Part shown: positions 18,937-27,495 of the stretch, piece by piece
Position numbering within the stretch: the stretch's first letter is position 1
Layout of the letters: each line of letters starts with the position of its first letter
Assembly (NCBI RefSeq): GCF_015207605.1
Contig: NZ_JADEWO010000034.1
Coordinates: 1 to 64,000 of the forward strand
Length of the DNA stretch: 64,000 nt
Source: Oculatella sp. LEGE 06141
GTDB taxonomy: Bacteria; Cyanobacteriota; Cyanobacteriia; Elainellales; Elainellaceae
Direction: 5' to 3'
Notes under the pieces: model-generated
What the model saw: only the letters and a program-made list of their open reading frames with translations
Databases searched by the model: none
What the model was told of the DNA's origin: nothing
Program-made: the position numbers and the translations under genes

Positions 18937-20109
18937 ATGGTCACAGCCCCCACTCCAGCCACCGCATTCCAAATTCAGGTCGTTTCTACCCCCGCCGAAC
19001 AGGAGATGTTCCTGAATGTCCCCAATCGGGTTTACGCTACCGATCCAAACTGGGTACCCCCCTTACGAAGCAGCATCGCCAAGCAACTTAGCCCAGAGAA
19101 TCCTTTTTTGGAGTACGGCAAACTGCAACCGTTTATTGCCGTCACTCAAACCGCTAAAGGGTCAGAGGCCGTTGGACGAATTGTGGCAGCCGTTAACCAG
19201 CGCTTGATTGAGCGGGAAGGGCAATCGGTTGGGGTGTTCGGTTTTTTTGAATGCATTAACGATGGTGCGATCGCCCAGGCTCTATTACACGCAGCCTGCC
19301 AGTGGCTACGAGAGCAAGGCATGACAAAAATCCGTGGCCCTATTGATCTTTCCACCCACAACAATTGCTTGTTCCTGGTCGATGGCTTCGACTCACCGCC
19401 GATGATCATGATGCCATACAACCCGCCCTACTATCCGGCATTTATGGAGCAAGACGGCTGGCAGAAGGGGAGGGATGCCTATGCGTATCTCTTGAATCTT
19501 GAGCGCCCTTTACCGCCTCGATACGAGAAGGGATACCGCATCGCTTCCAAATCAGGCATCCACTTCCGTCCCCTGCATCTCAAAGGAGAAGCCTTTACTC
19601 AAGATGCACAAAATCTCTATTTTCTGTTCAACAAAGCCTTTGTCAACAACTACAGTTCCAGCCCTCGGACGCTAGAAGAATTTATGGAGGAGGGAAAGTC
19701 CTTGCAAAGCCTGGTCGATCCCGACATTTTCTGGATTGCCGAACACAACGGCGAAATGATTGGTTTCTTTATGGCGCTACCGGACTACAACATTGCCCTC
19801 AAGCATGTCAACGGCAAACTAAACTGGTTAGGCATTCTCAAGTTTCTGTGGTACCGCCGTCAGGTGAACCAGGCGCGTGTCATTGTGATTTGTGCCTTGC
19901 CAGAGTTCCGTCGCCAAATGGTGCCCCTGGCCTTGATTCACCTGGGCATGAGCGGCGGCACGCAGACTGGAAAAGCGTACAAACAGGCAGAACTAGGATA
20001 CGTCTACGAAGATAACGAGCCATCTCGTAAGGTGATTGAAGCCACGGGAGCCACTATTTATAAAACCTATCGCATCTACGAAAAAGCGCTGTCACTGACC
20101 CCGCAATGA
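18937..20109 (+). CDS. GNAT-like N-acetyltransferase family protein (YghO type)
   Basis: A 390-residue protein of the YghO-like GNAT superfamily group found in many bacteria. The N-terminal half has FLNVPNRVYATDPNWVPPLR and VGRIVAAVNQR, a central segment RGPIDLSTHNNCLFLVDGFDSPPMIMMPYNPPYY, and the C-terminal half has a second acetyltransferase-like fold with FWIAEHNGEMIGFFMALPDYN and AELGYVYEDNEPSRKVIEATGA. The substrate is not known. ATG 18937 is preferred; a TTG at 18889 is in frame. The nuclease-like gene begins about 190 bases downstream. Confidence 0.85.
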   Translation: MVTAPTPATAFQIQVVSTPAEQEMFLNVPNRVYATDPNWVPPLRSSIAKQLSPENPFLEYGKLQPFIAVTQTAKGSEAVGRIVAAVNQRLIEREGQSVGVFGFFECINDGAIAQALLHAACQWLREQGMTKIRGPIDLSTHNNCLFLVDGFDSPPMIMMPYNPPYYPAFMEQDGWQKGRDAYAYLLNLERPLPPRYEKGYRIASKSGIHFRPLHLKGEAFTQDAQNLYFLFNKAFVNNYSSSPRTLEEFMEEGKSLQSLVDPDIFWIAEHNGEMIGFFMALPDYNIALKHVNGKLNWLGILKFLWYRRQVNQARVIVICALPEFRRQMVPLALIHLGMSGGTQTGKAYKQAELGYVYEDNEPSRKVIEATGATIYKTYRIYEKALSLTPQ

Positions 20110-20302
20110 ATTGACGGGGCTTGCAAGAAGTAAGACTTGCGTAGTAGTGACTACCACATCGAGACTCAGCATGGCACAGACTTCCGAACGCTTCTCTAAT
20201 TCGGATTCTCTCTAAGCCTTCTTACTCAAAGCGTTGCATCATGGCAAGACATCTTTGCTGAGTTGTGGGAAGAGACGTAAACAGAAATTGGGTTATACCA
20301 AA
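20110..20302 (+). ncRNA. Candidate omega-RNA region upstream of the IsrB-like gene
   Basis: In IscB/IsrB elements a guide RNA (omegaRNA) is encoded directly upstream of the protein gene and its 5' guide covers the element boundary. This 193-base interval occupies that place. It contains short stems, e.g. TCCGAA paired with TTCGGA across 11 bases (around 20184-20206) and GTAG/CTAC around 20140-20153. I cannot fold it or compare it with other copies, so the assignment rests mainly on position. Confidence 0.35.
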
Positions 20303-21409
20303 ATGCGAATTCCTGTAGTTGATCCAGACCATAAACCACGGATGCCCACTACACCAGCAAGAGCTAGGAAGTGGATTGCATCTGGCAAAGCTGTCAAACG
20401 ATGGTCTGATAGTGGTCAGTTCTATGTTCAACTGACGGTTCAACCATCAGGTTATGACACACAAGATGTCGTAATTGGCATCGATCCAGGTAAGCTCTAC
20501 TCTGGCATTGCGGTGCAATCTGCTAACTTCACCCTATACATGGCTCATCTTGTTTTGCCATTCAAAACAGTGCGCGATAGGATGGACAATCGCCGCTTGA
20601 TGCGCCGAGGTCGAAGAGGACGCAGGATTGAGCGCAAAGTGCCGTTTCCCCAACGTGCCCACCGTCAAAAACGATTTTCTAATCGACGGCAAGGCAAGCT
20701 TGCTCCATCAATACGAGCGAATCGTCAACTTGAACTGCGGATTGTTTCTGAACTGTGCCAGGTTTACCCTGTCTCTGAGATTCGATACGAATACCTCAGA
20801 GCCGATGTTGACTTAACCAGTGGGCGCAAAAAAGCACGTTCCGGAAAAGGCTTCAGTGCCGTAATGGTAGGTCAGGTCTGGATGCTAACACAGTTAGAAC
20901 AGTTTGCACCTGTTGCCAAGATTGAAGGTTATCAAACTGCTTCAACTCGTAAGCATTTAGGGTTGATCAAGTCAAAAGACAAGGCAGAGCGAACACCCTA
21001 TAGCCATGCAATTGATGGCGTAGCGATTGCAGCAAGCCACTTTATTGAATATCGCAAATATTACATCAAGACTGGGTATGGTGCTGGCTGGTTTGGCTGC
21101 ATCAACGTTACGGCATCAACGTTCTTTGTAATTCGCAGACCTCCTTATTCGCGCAGACAGCTTCATCTAATGGTGCCTGCAAAAGGTGGAGTACGACGAA
21201 AATATGGCGGTTTGACAACTCGTCACGGCTTCCGCAAAGGTGATTTGGTCAACTCGCCTAAAGGTGTCGGTTATGTCTCAGGCGACACGGACAAGCAAGT
21301 TTCTGTATCTGATCCCCATTGGAAACGGTTAGCTCAGATAACAGCTAGCAAAGTTACGTTGATCCGACGTTCTAATGGTTTGCTTGTCACGGCAGTTAAA
21401 ACTGCCTGA
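20303..21409 (+). CDS. isrB: IsrB-like RuvC nuclease (RRXRR protein, no HNH)
   Basis: A 368-residue member of the IscB/IsrB group of transposon-encoded RNA-guided nucleases, relatives of the Cas9 ancestor. The N-terminal PLMP-like domain reads MRIPVVDPDHKPRMPTTPAR. RuvC-I is GIDPGKLYSGIAV (Asp61), the arginine-rich bridge helix is RRLMRRGRRGRR (98-108), RuvC-II is IRYEYL (Glu163) and RuvC-III is SHAIDGVAIA (His235, Asp238). Only about 70 residues separate RuvC-II from III, with FSAVMVGQ and LGLIKSKDK directly joining them: there is no HNH domain, which defines IsrB rather than IscB. The C-terminal domain with GGVRRKYGG and RKGDLV fits the target-adjacent-motif interaction part. ATG 20303 matches family N-termini. 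No TnpA lies nearby, so mobility would need help in trans. Confidence 0.88.
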   Translation: MRIPVVDPDHKPRMPTTPARARKWIASGKAVKRWSDSGQFYVQLTVQPSGYDTQDVVIGIDPGKLYSGIAVQSANFTLYMAHLVLPFKTVRDRMDNRRLMRRGRRGRRIERKVPFPQRAHRQKRFSNRRQGKLAPSIRANRQLELRIVSELCQVYPVSEIRYEYLRADVDLTSGRKKARSGKGFSAVMVGQVWMLTQLEQFAPVAKIEGYQTASTRKHLGLIKSKDKAERTPYSHAIDGVAIAASHFIEYRKYYIKTGYGAGWFGCINVTASTFFVIRRPPYSRRQLHLMVPAKGGVRRKYGGLTTRHGFRKGDLVNSPKGVGYVSGDTDKQVSVSDPHWKRLAQITASKVTLIRRSNGLLVTAVKTA

Positions 21410-21417
21410 ATCGTTTT

Positions 21418-21446
21418 CCTCCCTGCTCTAAAGAGACAGGGTTTCC
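21418..21446 (+). mobile_element. Hairpin resembling an IS200/IS605-type right end
   Basis: Just after the IsrB stop codon CCCTG-CTCT and AGAG-A-CAGGG form an imperfect hairpin (about 21422-21441), flanked by TTTCCT and TTTCC. Short subterminal hairpins in this position are typical of IS200/IS605-family ends. It could also act as a weak terminator. Confidence 0.5.
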
Positions 21447-21466
21447 AAACTTACCAAGAAGATTTT

Positions 21467-22420
21467 ATGAGAGCACTCGTAACCGGAGCCAACGGATTTA
21501 CCGGATCGCATTTGGTAAAAGCGTTGGAACACCGTGGAGATACCGTTATAGGATTTGTGCGCCAGTCGAGCAACTTGTCGCGGCTGGCGGGTTGTACTGT
21601 TCCACTGGTATACGGCGATATTAGCGATCGCGCTGCTCTGGAAACAGCAATGCAGGGCATTGATACCGTTTTTCATACAGCGGCCTATGTCGAACTGGGG
21701 GTCGTCGATGCAGCCAAGATGGAACGGGTCAATGTAGAAGGCACTCGTGCTGTGCTGGATGCGGCCAGGGCATCGGGCTGTAAACTGGTCTATTGCAGCA
21801 CAATTGGGGTGTTTGGCGATACTCAAGGCCGCGTCATCGACGAAACCTTTCAGCGCACACAGACCGATTTTTCGTCCGCCTACGATCGCACCAAATATCA
21901 GGCACAACAGTTGGTCGATCGCTACGCCGCAGACGGGCTGCCCGCCGTTAGTTTAATGCCCTCCGGCATCTTTGGTGCAGACGATCCACATTTTGGCCCA
22001 GTGCTCGATACCTTCTTCAACGGCAAGCTAAAAGTGTGGGCTGGGGGCGATCGCATCACCGGAATTGTCCATGTCGATGATTTAGTAGACGCTATGCTGC
22101 TAGCGGCCGACCAGGGAAAACCGGGAAGCTATTACATCATCTCAACCGGAGAAATGACCACACGCGAGATGTTTCAGTTTTTAGGACAAGAAGCAGGAAT
22201 CCCCGTTCCGGCTGAAGTGCCCGAGGGAATCGTCCGCTTTGTCGGTACGGTACTCGACCCCATAGGTCGGCTGTTTTCCTGGCAACCGCCGCTGAGCCGG
22301 GAGCGGGTGCATTATTTGTACGATCGCTGCGTTCGCGTTGATGCCACCAAAGCACGACAGGAACTCGGCTGGCAACCGCGATCGGTTCAAGAAACCCTGC
22401 GCGACCTGCTCAAGCGATAG
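21467..22420 (+). CDS. NAD-dependent epimerase/dehydratase (extended SDR)
   Basis: A 317-residue extended short-chain dehydrogenase/reductase. The N-terminal Rossmann motif is TGANGFTGSH (residues 6-15), with the cofactor-end signature YGDISD and the HTAAYVELG segment. The catalytic pair is YDRTK (Tyr and Lys spaced by three), preceded by the STIGVFG serine region. The C-terminal half includes GIVHVDDLVDAMLLAA and GSYYIISTGE, common in dihydroflavonol-4-reductase-like and sugar-epimerase relatives. Substrate could be a nucleotide-sugar, sterol-like or flavonoid-like alcohol; it cannot be decided. The gene starts 57 bases after the IsrB stop. Confidence 0.9.
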   Translation: MRALVTGANGFTGSHLVKALEHRGDTVIGFVRQSSNLSRLAGCTVPLVYGDISDRAALETAMQGIDTVFHTAAYVELGVVDAAKMERVNVEGTRAVLDAARASGCKLVYCSTIGVFGDTQGRVIDETFQRTQTDFSSAYDRTKYQAQQLVDRYAADGLPAVSLMPSGIFGADDPHFGPVLDTFFNGKLKVWAGGDRITGIVHVDDLVDAMLLAADQGKPGSYYIISTGEMTTREMFQFLGQEAGIPVPAEVPEGIVRFVGTVLDPIGRLFSWQPPLSRERVHYLYDRCVRVDATKARQELGWQPRSVQETLRDLLKR

Positions 22421-22432
22421 CGCTACCAACCG

Positions 22433-22458
22433 GGGCACAGGTTGAACCTGCGCCCTCA
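22433..22458. terminator. Hairpin between convergent epimerase and devA genes
   Basis: GGGCACAGGTT pairs with AACCTGCGCCC with one mismatch, between two converging stop codons. No clear T run follows on either strand, so any terminator activity is uncertain. Confidence 0.4.
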
Positions 22459-22472
22459 AAGCATCGGGTTTG

Positions 22473-23249
22473 CTATCGCTTCAATTTGCCATCTTCCAGA
22501 TAGGCAACGCGATCGGCCACATCAATAATGCGCGGGTCGTGGGTCACCATGAGCACCGTCCGACCACCTTCCTTCGCCAACTGTCGCAGCAGGGCAATCA
22601 CCTCATGCCCGCTTTGAGAGTCCAGTGCCGCCGTTGGCTCATCTGCCATGATTAGCTGTGGGCTTCCGGCTAACGCACGGGCGATCGCCACCCGTTGCTT
22701 TTGCCCACCCGACAAGTCATGGGGTTTGTTGTTAATCTTCTGGCCTAAGCCCACCTGTTCCAGCAGTTCTCTTGCTTCTTTGCGAGCCGCTCGCTGCTTG
22801 AAACCCTTTAGTTTAAGCACCAATTCAACATTTTCAGCGGCGGTTAGGGCTGAGAACAGATTAAATTCTTGAAAGATAAAACCAATGTTGTGCAAGCGAA
22901 AGCGCGATAGTTCAGAGCGAGACAGGTCGGTAATTTCCCTGTCCAAGATCTGCACACTTCCTTTAGTCGGTGTTAGAATGCCACCCAAGATCGATAATAG
23001 GGTGGTCTTACCAGATCCCGACGGCCCCATCAAAAGTTGGACGTCGCCGCTATAGATGTCCAAATCTACTGAACTCAACGCGTGAAAGCGCTGGCTTCCA
23101 GACTGAAATACCATCTCCACGCCTTTAGTCACGATCGCCTTCGTCTTGGGTGATTTGAGATCAGAGGACTCAAATGCGCCTGAACTAGCGGAGGTCGGGT
23201 GATGTGCTGCCTTTGCGAGCATATTAACTTTAATTTGAGAAGCAGTCAT
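22473..23249 (-). CDS. devA: ABC transporter ATPase, DevA/LolD/MacB-like
   Basis: A 258-residue ATP-binding subunit of the DevA/LolD class that powers FtsX-type exporters. Walker A is GPSGSGKTTLLSILGG, the Q-loop region FIFQEFNLFSALTAAENVEL is typical of DevA, the signature is [15 protein letters not shown], and Walker B is LIMADEPTAALD. About 35 extra low-complexity residues precede the ATPase core. In heterocyst formers DevBCA exports glycolipids through a TolC-like outer channel; related systems exist in non-heterocystous species. The permease gene lies 211 bases upstream on the same strand, but no DevB membrane-fusion gene is adjacent. Confidence 0.92.
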   Translation of the reverse strand: MTASQIKVNMLAKAAHHPTSASSGAFESSDLKSPKTKAIVTKGVEMVFQSGSQRFHALSSVDLDIYSGDVQLLMGPSGSGKTTLLSILGGILTPTKGSVQILDREITDLSRSELSRFRLHNIGFIFQEFNLFSALTAAENVELVLKLKGFKQRAARKEARELLEQVGLGQKINNKPHDLSGGQKQRVAIARALAGSPQLIMADEPTAALDSQSGHEVIALLRQLAKEGGRTVLMVTHDPRIIDVADRVAYLEDGKLKR

Positions 23250-23460
23250 GCGGTTTAAGAACTTAAGTACAGCAGATTTGGCGAGAAGAAAACAATAAAA
23301 ACAAGATTTAGGTAGCTACGCAATCCAGTGGGTGAGATTCGGACTGGAAGAGCGGCTTCATCATAAATACACTACTTCCATATATCTCTAGTGTAGGCAG
23401 AGCTACGAATGCCCCTCGGTCACTCACGACACCGATTCTCCATGCAGCACTATCAAAGAG

Positions 23461-24741
23461 CTATGCCTTGAATACAATGGCTGGATCAACATGAGTCACC
23501 TTTTGAATAGCAAAGATGGCAGAACCCACACACATGCCGACGGTGATAGCGAAGATTCCAGCAGCAGAAATGGGCGTGATGAGAATCATGATGCCCTGCG
23601 TTGCAAATGTCCATGTTCCTAGTCCTAAACACAGCCCAATACTGGGGATATAGCCCAAGATCGCCATCCAGAGAGCCTGCTCGATAATGACGCGATAGAT
23701 GATCCAGTCGGAAGCACCCATCGCCTTGAGCGTGCCAAATTCTTTGATGTTGTCAGAAACAGACGAGTACAGGATTTGACCCACAATGACCACGCCGACA
23801 ATGATACCGACGGTTGCGCCCAATCCTAAAACGAATCCAATTCCGGTGCGTCTTTGCCAGTAATCGCGTGTGATGTTGGCCATCTCTGCGCGAGTGTACG
23901 TGTGATTGTTTGGAAATTGGTCGTTGAGCCGTCGCTGAAGGTTTGTTACATCTTGACCTGCCTCTGCTTTTACCAAAACATAGGCGATCGGATCGTTGGC
24001 ATTAAGCGGCTGTGGCTCAGAAATCGCAGGTGCGTTTGGTGCTGCCTGATTCGGTGAAGCCTGCAATCGCTCATATACGGTGGTGCAATCTACTCCACCC
24101 TGTGCCTGCGTCCGGCAACGAACGGTAGAAGTAAGCCCTGCGGTGGCGTACGCTTTTGTGTTCTCTAATGAGGTGAAAACAAAGGCACTAGAGGCGATCG
24201 ACTGTGTGCCCTTCGTTAAGCCAACTAACCGAGCCGGAGCCGCACCAATATTCGCCTGTTCTCCCACCTGGTCGAATCCGAGCGACTTCAGGTTGGCCTC
24301 GTCAACGATGAGGCTGTACGGCTGACGAATATCAGCCTGGCTTCCCTGCGTCACGTTCCACAACCGAAATAGCTGCCCCGCCGGGTCGTAGCCAATGATA
24401 CGGACGCTGGCAATATCTCCAGATGGGCTAATCCACCGACCGCTCTGAATGGCTAACGCTTCCGCCCGTGCTACCCCTTCGACCTGTTGCGCCTGGGTGA
24501 CACGCTCTGCCGGGATGGGTTGTGTCAACTCCAGGTTTTCCATTTCTCTAGCTGCCATCCACAGGTCAGCCGTTGAGTTTTCAATCAGCAGCACCGTTGA
24601 GCGAGTGAACCCGTTGAGGATGCCAGTCTGAATGGTGACCAGACTGACTGCGAACATGATCCCAGCCTGAGCCACCAGAAATCGCGGAATATCTTCAAAC
24701 AGGTTCTTACGGGCGATCGAAACCATAGCAAACCAACTCAA
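23461..24741 (-). CDS. devC: ABC transporter permease, DevC / FtsX-like
   Basis: A 426-residue permease with the MacB/FtsX/DevC layout: one N-terminal transmembrane helix (about residues 22-45), a large periplasmic domain (45-305), then three C-terminal helices (FVLGLGATVGIIVGVVIVGQ, the segment after IIEQALWMAILGYIPS, and IFAITVGMCVGSAIFAI). The IKEFGTLKAMGAS motif before the third helix couples to the ATPase. The usual DevC length is about 385; the periplasmic domain here is longer and contains two Cys that could pair. It pairs with the ATPase gene downstream. Cargo is unknown; devB is missing from this cluster. Confidence 0.88.
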   Translation of the reverse strand: MSWFAMVSIARKNLFEDIPRFLVAQAGIMFAVSLVTIQTGILNGFTRSTVLLIENSTADLWMAAREMENLELTQPIPAERVTQAQQVEGVARAEALAIQSGRWISPSGDIASVRIIGYDPAGQLFRLWNVTQGSQADIRQPYSLIVDEANLKSLGFDQVGEQANIGAAPARLVGLTKGTQSIASSAFVFTSLENTKAYATAGLTSTVRCRTQAQGGVDCTTVYERLQASPNQAAPNAPAISEPQPLNANDPIAYVLVKAEAGQDVTNLQRRLNDQFPNNHTYTRAEMANITRDYWQRRTGIGFVLGLGATVGIIVGVVIVGQILYSSVSDNIKEFGTLKAMGASDWIIYRVIIEQALWMAILGYIPSIGLCLGLGTWTFATQGIMILITPISAAGIFAITVGMCVGSAIFAIQKVTHVDPAIVFKA

Positions 24742-25030
24742 TGGTACTCGGAATGATGAATGGAATCTTCTTTTAACCTACCGCGAGAGAGGTAGGCACG
24801 CTTCCTCTGTGGGGACTACCCAGTTGGGTGAGTCCTTCGACCCATAGCATTGAGTTTTAGCATTGAGTTTCAGACGTTAAAGCTCTCATCATGGCGGACA
24901 CCCTGCAAATCATAAATAGTCATTTCAATCTACGTGTCCAGCCTGATGAATAACCGAATTATTGTGCCAGTGACACAACTGGGTGGAGACATGAAGCGGT
25001 TTACGGCTGTCCTTTGCTAGTAGCCGTCGC

Positions 25031-26575
25031 TTACGATAATTTGGTCAGCACGCCTAAGATCGTTTTACTGGTCGGCGTTAACAGCGTCCGCCGATACGCA
25101 TCGGCTGCTTTTTTGATGGCCTCAGCCTGAGTGGGGTAGGGATGAATCACGCTAGCAAGTTTGCCAAGACCCACACCCGCTACGATCGCTGTTGTGATCT
25201 CGCTAATCATCTCCCCAGCATGGCGAGCCACAATGGTAGCTCCTACGATAGTGTCGGTTCCTTTTTTGTGGTGGATTTTAACGAAACCGTCTTCTTCCCC
25301 GTCTGCGATCGCCCGATCAACCTGGCTGAAGGGAATGTTGATCGTGCCGATCTCAATGCCTTGCTGCTGTGCTTCATGCTCATACAGCCCAACATGTGCC
25401 ACTTCGGGATCGGTGTAGGTAGTCCACGGCATCACCAAATCGCTGAGTTTGGAGCGCCCAATGCCAAAGGGAGCGAATAAGGCGTTCTTGATCACGATCC
25501 GAGCGGCAGCATCCGCCGCATGGGTAAACTTCCAATCCAGACAAACATCGCCTGCGGCAAAAATTTTAGGATGGGTCGTTTGCAGATAATCATTCACCTG
25601 TATGCCGTGTTGGTCGTAAGCCACTCCAACCGCTTCCAGATTCAAGCCGTTCACATTGGGAGTGCGGCCTGCTCCTACCAGAATTTCGTCAACAGTGATC
25701 GCCTCTTCTTTGCCCTCACAAACCACATGAATTGTTTTGCCCTCTGTGGTCGTTTCAACTCGCTGTAGCTCGCAGCCCAACAGGAGGCGAATGCCGTCCT
25801 TGAGTAAGGACTGTTGCACGATGCCTGCCGCATCCGCATCTTCTTTAGTGAGCAAGCGCTGCTCTCGGTGGCATAATGTTACCTCACAGCCTAAACGACG
25901 AAAGGCTTGCGCCATTTCGCAACCAATAGGGCCGCCGCCGATCACAGCAAAGCGGTTAGGGCGCTCGGTTAAGTTAAACACCGTTTCATTGGTGAGGTAG
26001 CCTGCGGCTTCAAGACCAGCGATCGCCGGTTGAACGGCTCTTGCTCCTGTGGCAATCACCGCTTTCTTAAACCGCAACGTCGTACCATCAACATCGATTG
26101 TGTTGCCGCCAGCAAACCGCGCATTGCCCAAAAAGACATCTATGCCAAGCGACCGGAAGCGCTCTGCCGAGTCGTGATGGCTGATCCCAGCCCGAATCCG
26201 GCGCATTCGAGCCATCACTGCCGCAAAATCAACGGCGACCGTGTCAGGTGGTTCAACGCCAAACGGTCTGGCATGACGGATATCAGCAACGAGTCGCGAT
26301 GAGCGAATGATGCACTTTGACGGCACACATCCCACGTTTAAGCAATCGCCACCCATGAGGTAGCGTTCTACCAGAGCCACCTTTAGCCCCAACCCCAGCC
26401 CTGCGGCTCCCGCTGCTACTACCAGCCCTGCCGTTCCTGCCCCAATCACCACCAGGTCGTAGCTGGTTTGAGGTGAGGGATTGACCCAATCAGACGGATG
26501 AACCTGTGACACCAGTTGTTGGTTGTAGGCATCCATCGGTGGAACAACAACAGGCGAAACGGTGGGCTGAGACAT
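25031..26575 (-). CDS. Class I pyridine nucleotide-disulfide oxidoreductase (MerA-like)
   Basis: A 514-residue flavoprotein of the dihydrolipoamide dehydrogenase/mercuric reductase class. The FAD-binding motif is VIGAGTAGLVVAAGAAGLG, the redox-active disulfide is GGDCLNVGCVPSK, the second Rossmann motif is VIGGGPIGCEMAQAF, the FAD motif is IFAAGDV, and the C-terminal dimer interface ends VIHPYPTQAEAIKKAAD with the HPxxxE motif. It lacks the N-terminal metal-binding domain and the C-terminal vicinal Cys pair of true MerA, so mercury reduction is unlikely. A TVP38-type membrane protein gene lies 83 bases upstream on the same strand; this pairing is recurrent in bacteria. Natural electron acceptor unknown. 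Confidence 0.9.
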   Translation of the reverse strand: MSQPTVSPVVVPPMDAYNQQLVSQVHPSDWVNPSPQTSYDLVVIGAGTAGLVVAAGAAGLGLGLKVALVERYLMGGDCLNVGCVPSKCIIRSSRLVADIRHARPFGVEPPDTVAVDFAAVMARMRRIRAGISHHDSAERFRSLGIDVFLGNARFAGGNTIDVDGTTLRFKKAVIATGARAVQPAIAGLEAAGYLTNETVFNLTERPNRFAVIGGGPIGCEMAQAFRRLGCEVTLCHREQRLLTKEDADAAGIVQQSLLKDGIRLLLGCELQRVETTTEGKTIHVVCEGKEEAITVDEILVGAGRTPNVNGLNLEAVGVAYDQHGIQVNDYLQTTHPKIFAAGDVCLDWKFTHAADAAARIVIKNALFAPFGIGRSKLSDLVMPWTTYTDPEVAHVGLYEHEAQQQGIEIGTINIPFSQVDRAIADGEEDGFVKIHHKKGTDTIVGATIVARHAGEMISEITTAIVAGVGLGKLASVIHPYPTQAEAIKKAADAYRRTLLTPTSKTILGVLTKLS

Positions 26576-26658
26576 CGATCGCTCCTTTAAGCAAACGCTG
26601 AATTAAGCAACGCTGAACACTGAACAATACTCTGTTAACCCGTTTGGCTTGTGACCCA

Positions 26659-27402
26659 TTAAGCGGTTGGATCTTCGGATGCTGCATCCCCAACCACCGA
26701 TTCGAGAGCGTTGCGCGCGATGCGAGTAACATAAACCGTGACCGCCACGGTTGCAACCAACCCAATCAGTCGCATTGTCCATTCCAACACTGGATTAACT
26801 GGCGGTCGAGACGTTCCAAGCATGGCAAGGTTGCCCGCCAGCGACCCAACATAAACGAACAGAAGCGTACCCGGAATCATGCCAATGCAGCCCAAGCAGT
26901 AATCCTTCAGCGAAACAGCGGTGATGCCAAAGGCATAGTTTAAGAAGTTGAAGGGAAACAGAGGAGATAGGCGAGTGAGCAGCACAATTTTGAACCCTTC
27001 TCGTCCAACGGCTTCGTCGATCGCCTGAAATCGTTTGTGGTTAGCAAGTTTGACAGCAACCCATCCCCGCACCAGATACCGCCCGACCAAAAATGCCAGA
27101 GTGGCTCCTAGAGTGGCTCCAACAAACACGTAGATCGTCCCTACAAATACACCAAACACCGCCCCGGCTCCCAGGGTTAGCACCGAACCAGGCAGGAAAG
27201 CCACGGTAGCGACCATATAGAGCAGAATGAATACGATCGCCCCAATTGCACCCAAATCTTGCACCCATAGCAACCGATGGCGCAGCCATTCTTGAGGGTG
27301 GAACGCGGTCATGGGTGTGCCATCCTGTGCCCAGGCTGGAGCCGTAGCGACTAGCCACAACGCCACCGCGAAACAGAGTCCTTTCACTGCCTGCTTTATC
27401 AT
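26659..27402 (-). CDS. TVP38/TMEM64 (VTT domain) membrane protein
   Basis: A 247-residue DedA-superfamily membrane protein. A signal-like N-terminus (MIKQAVKGLCFAVALWLVAT, ending AWAQ) is followed by hydrophobic segments and the VTT core: FLPGSVLTLGAGAVFGVFVGTIYVFVG, then RLSPLFPFNFLNYAFGITAVSLKDY and GMIPGTLLFVYVGSLAG. The F-P-x-(8)-G and R-x-x-P-x-x-P-F-x-x-x-N-Y motifs are diagnostic. VTT proteins move or scramble phospholipids or lipid carriers. I start at 27402; an ATG at 27441 would add 13 residues. It is probably co-transcribed with the downstream disulfide oxidoreductase. Confidence 0.9.
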   Translation of the reverse strand: MIKQAVKGLCFAVALWLVATAPAWAQDGTPMTAFHPQEWLRHRLLWVQDLGAIGAIVFILLYMVATVAFLPGSVLTLGAGAVFGVFVGTIYVFVGATLGATLAFLVGRYLVRGWVAVKLANHKRFQAIDEAVGREGFKIVLLTRLSPLFPFNFLNYAFGITAVSLKDYCLGCIGMIPGTLLFVYVGSLAGNLAMLGTSRPPVNPVLEWTMRLIGLVATVAVTVYVTRIARNALESVVGDAASEDPTA

Positions 27403-27495
27403 TCTGTTACCAGCGCAGGAGATACAGACTTGGGTTGTCATGGTTGATGTTACTCGGCTAAAGAGGCGATCGGATGAACCACCAACACGGGTACG

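Noticed and set aside
20303-21409. TnpB/Cas12-type transposon nuclease
   Set aside because: The arginine-rich bridge helix and the N-terminal PLMP-like domain fit the IscB/IsrB group, and the TnpB zinc-finger cysteines are missing.
25031-26575. Mercuric reductase and a mer operon
   Set aside because: The C-terminal Cys pair and N-terminal metal-binding domain are absent, and no merR, merT or merP is nearby.
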